Below, one piece after another: positions 5,210 to 6,221 of a DNA stretch of 6,221 bases. The notes below the pieces were generated by a model, which was given only the letters and a program-made list of their open reading frames with translations, was not told the DNA's origin and ran no database searches. Position 1 is the stretch's first letter; every line of letters starts with the position of its first letter. Source of the stretch: an uncultured Polyangiaceae bacterium. Its GTDB lineage: Bacteria > Myxococcota_A > Polyangia > Polyangiales > Houyiibacteriaceae. The translations under genes and the position numbers were made by a program. Location of the stretch: positions 1-6,221 of the forward strand of contig CAMYMX010000227.1 of NCBI GenBank assembly GCA_947259605.1. Reading direction: 5' to 3'.

Positions 5210-6221
5210 GTGCCCGTCGACTGGGAAAGTTTGCCAACCGAGGAGCTCCTCGACGTCCGCCTGAACGAGCTCGGCCTCACCATCACCGACACTTGGCTGG
5301 AGGACTGCGTGGGGCGTCTTCGCGAAGAGCTGGAAATCGCAGGGCTTCGTCGCTTCCGTATCCACTTCTGGCTGAGCGATGAGTGGTGCTCTCCAGACGG
5401 TATTCCCGGCGTCGGAGTGCCCTTCTATCTCGCCCATCCCCGGCTGATTCGCCTCGAACGGCAGATGATGTTCGAGGTGGAGGGCGGCACTCGCGTCGAG
5501 TGCATGCGCCTGCTTCGCCATGAAGCGGGGCATGCGCTGCAGCATGCGTACAATCTGCAGCGGCGAAAGCTCTGGCAGCGTGCGTTCGGCCGTGCGTCCG
5601 AGCCCTACCCGGACTTCTATCGGCCCAACCCCTCGAGCAAAGGATTCGTGGAACACCTCGACGGCTGGTACGCGCAGGCCCATCCGGTGGAGGACTTCGC
5701 CGAAACGTTTGCGGTCTGGCTCGCCCCGCGCTCGAACTGGCGGAAGCAGTACGCCCATTCGGCCGCACTCCAAAAGCTCGAGTACATCGACGCACTCGTC
5801 GCCGACCTCTCCGATAAGAAGCCGCAGGTAAGCTCACGGGCGCGTCCGTACTCGTTGCCGCGACTCCGTCACACGCTGCGCCGCCACTACGAACGCCGGC
5901 AGGACCACTACAGCCCCGGCTTTAGCGACGAGTATGACAGAGACCTTCTGAAGATCTTCAGCGACTCCGCGCGCTATCGGAACAACGAGACTGCAGCCGC
6001 ATTCCTGCGTCGCAATCGCCGCCAAATTCGAGAGCAGATCTCGATTTTCACGGGCGAATATCAGTTCACCGTCGACCAGGTGCTTCGTGATATCATTGGC
6101 CGGTGTCGCGAGCTGAGGCTCCGACTCACCAAGGGGGAGCGTCAGACGAAGCTCGACTTTGCCATCATGTTGACGGTGCACACCGTGCACCTTCTGCACC
6201 GGCGGGACACATGGCATCCAC
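5210..6221 (+). CDS. Putative zinc-binding metallopeptidase (partial, 3' end beyond window)
   Basis: The reading frame is open from GTG 5210 to the window edge, giving 337 codons without a stop. An in-frame TAG at 5186-5188 limits the start, and GTG 5210 is the first usual start codon after it; no Shine-Dalgarno is seen. The N-terminus (VPVDWESLPTEELLDVRL) has no signal peptide or membrane segment, so the protein should be cytosolic. His104-Glu-Ala-Gly-His108 is a zinc HExxH motif, and EDFAETFAVWL with Glu161 and Glu165 lies about 60 residues later, a likely site of a third metal ligand. Arg/His-rich stretches follow (about 207-240), then a helical C-terminal part. It resembles proteins annotated only as putative zinc-binding metallopeptidase in Myxococcota and similar bacteria. 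I recall relatives near RimK-like ATP-grasp genes, which cannot be checked here. Substrate and activity are unknown. Relatives are only slightly longer, so most of the protein is probably present. Confidence 0.8.
   Translation, partial: MPVDWESLPTEELLDVRLNELGLTITDTWLEDCVGRLREELEIAGLRRFRIHFWLSDEWCSPDGIPGVGVPFYLAHPRLIRLERQMMFEVEGGTRVECMRLLRHEAGHALQHAYNLQRRKLWQRAFGRASEPYPDFYRPNPSSKGFVEHLDGWYAQAHPVEDFAETFAVWLAPRSNWRKQYAHSAALQKLEYIDALVADLSDKKPQVSSRARPYSLPRLRHTLRRHYERRQDHYSPGFSDEYDRDLLKIFSDSARYRNNETAAAFLRRNRRQIREQISIFTGEYQFTVDQVLRDIIGRCRELRLRLTKGERQTKLDFAIMLTVHTVHLLHRRDTWHP

Noticed and set aside
4973..5773. 266-codon minus-strand open frame
   Set aside because: It spans two plus-strand genes antisense and ends in arginine-rich low-complexity sequence, so it is not credible as a gene.
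6174..6191. Inverted repeat GGTGCA...TGCACC near the right edge
   Set aside because: It lies within the metallopeptidase coding frame (Thr-Val-His-Thr-Val-His) and is explained by a local amino-acid repeat.

Overview
The window is GC-rich, densely coded bacterial DNA. The best guess for the source is a Myxococcota-type (deltaproteobacterial) genome or a related metagenomic lineage. Two features suggest this: small lipoproteins packed with C-x(n)-D-C cysteine repeats, and an EGF/sushi lipoprotein of eukaryotic style, both typical of Haliangium, Plesiocystis and Sandaracinus-like bacteria. No ribosomal RNA, tRNA, CRISPR array, insertion sequence or phage gene is visible. The taxonomic guess rests on protein style only.

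Left part (1-2789): a divergent pair of redox genes. On the minus strand is a 354-aa NAD-dependent 3-beta-hydroxysteroid dehydrogenase/epimerase-type extended SDR. It is followed through a 4-bp ATGA overlap by the first 12 codons of a gene whose N-terminus looks like an EthD-domain protein. Diverging on the plus strand is an FAD flavoprotein of the 3-ketosteroid dehydrogenase family. Its C-terminal Tyr-Val-Ser motif matches the active-site pattern of 3-ketosteroid delta-4-(5alpha)-dehydrogenase rather than the delta-1 enzyme. A 3-hydroxysteroid oxidase step followed by a ketosteroid desaturation step would be a coherent steroid-oxidation pair; the substrate remains an inference.

Middle (2755-4335): a small three-helix membrane protein on the minus strand overlaps the 3' end of the flavoprotein gene convergently by 35 bp. 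After a 139-bp divergent gap comes a 144-aa lipoprotein with 12 cysteines after the lipobox cysteine. Next is a classical SDR of the C-factor (CsgA)-like type, with a very strong Shine-Dalgarno that is partly caught in a short hairpin.

Right part (4336-6221): a 252-aa lipoprotein carries three EGF-like modules, one sushi/CCP module and a calcium-binding EGF module with an intact Asp/Asn beta-hydroxylation consensus. It is followed by a plus-strand gene that runs off the window end (5210 onward). This encodes a cytosolic putative zinc metallopeptidase (HEAGH plus a downstream EDFAETF motif) of an uncharacterised family. The most novel points are the eukaryote-like modular lipoprotein, the orphan metallopeptidase family and the predicted delta-4 ketosteroid dehydrogenase with a roughly 50-residue basic insertion.
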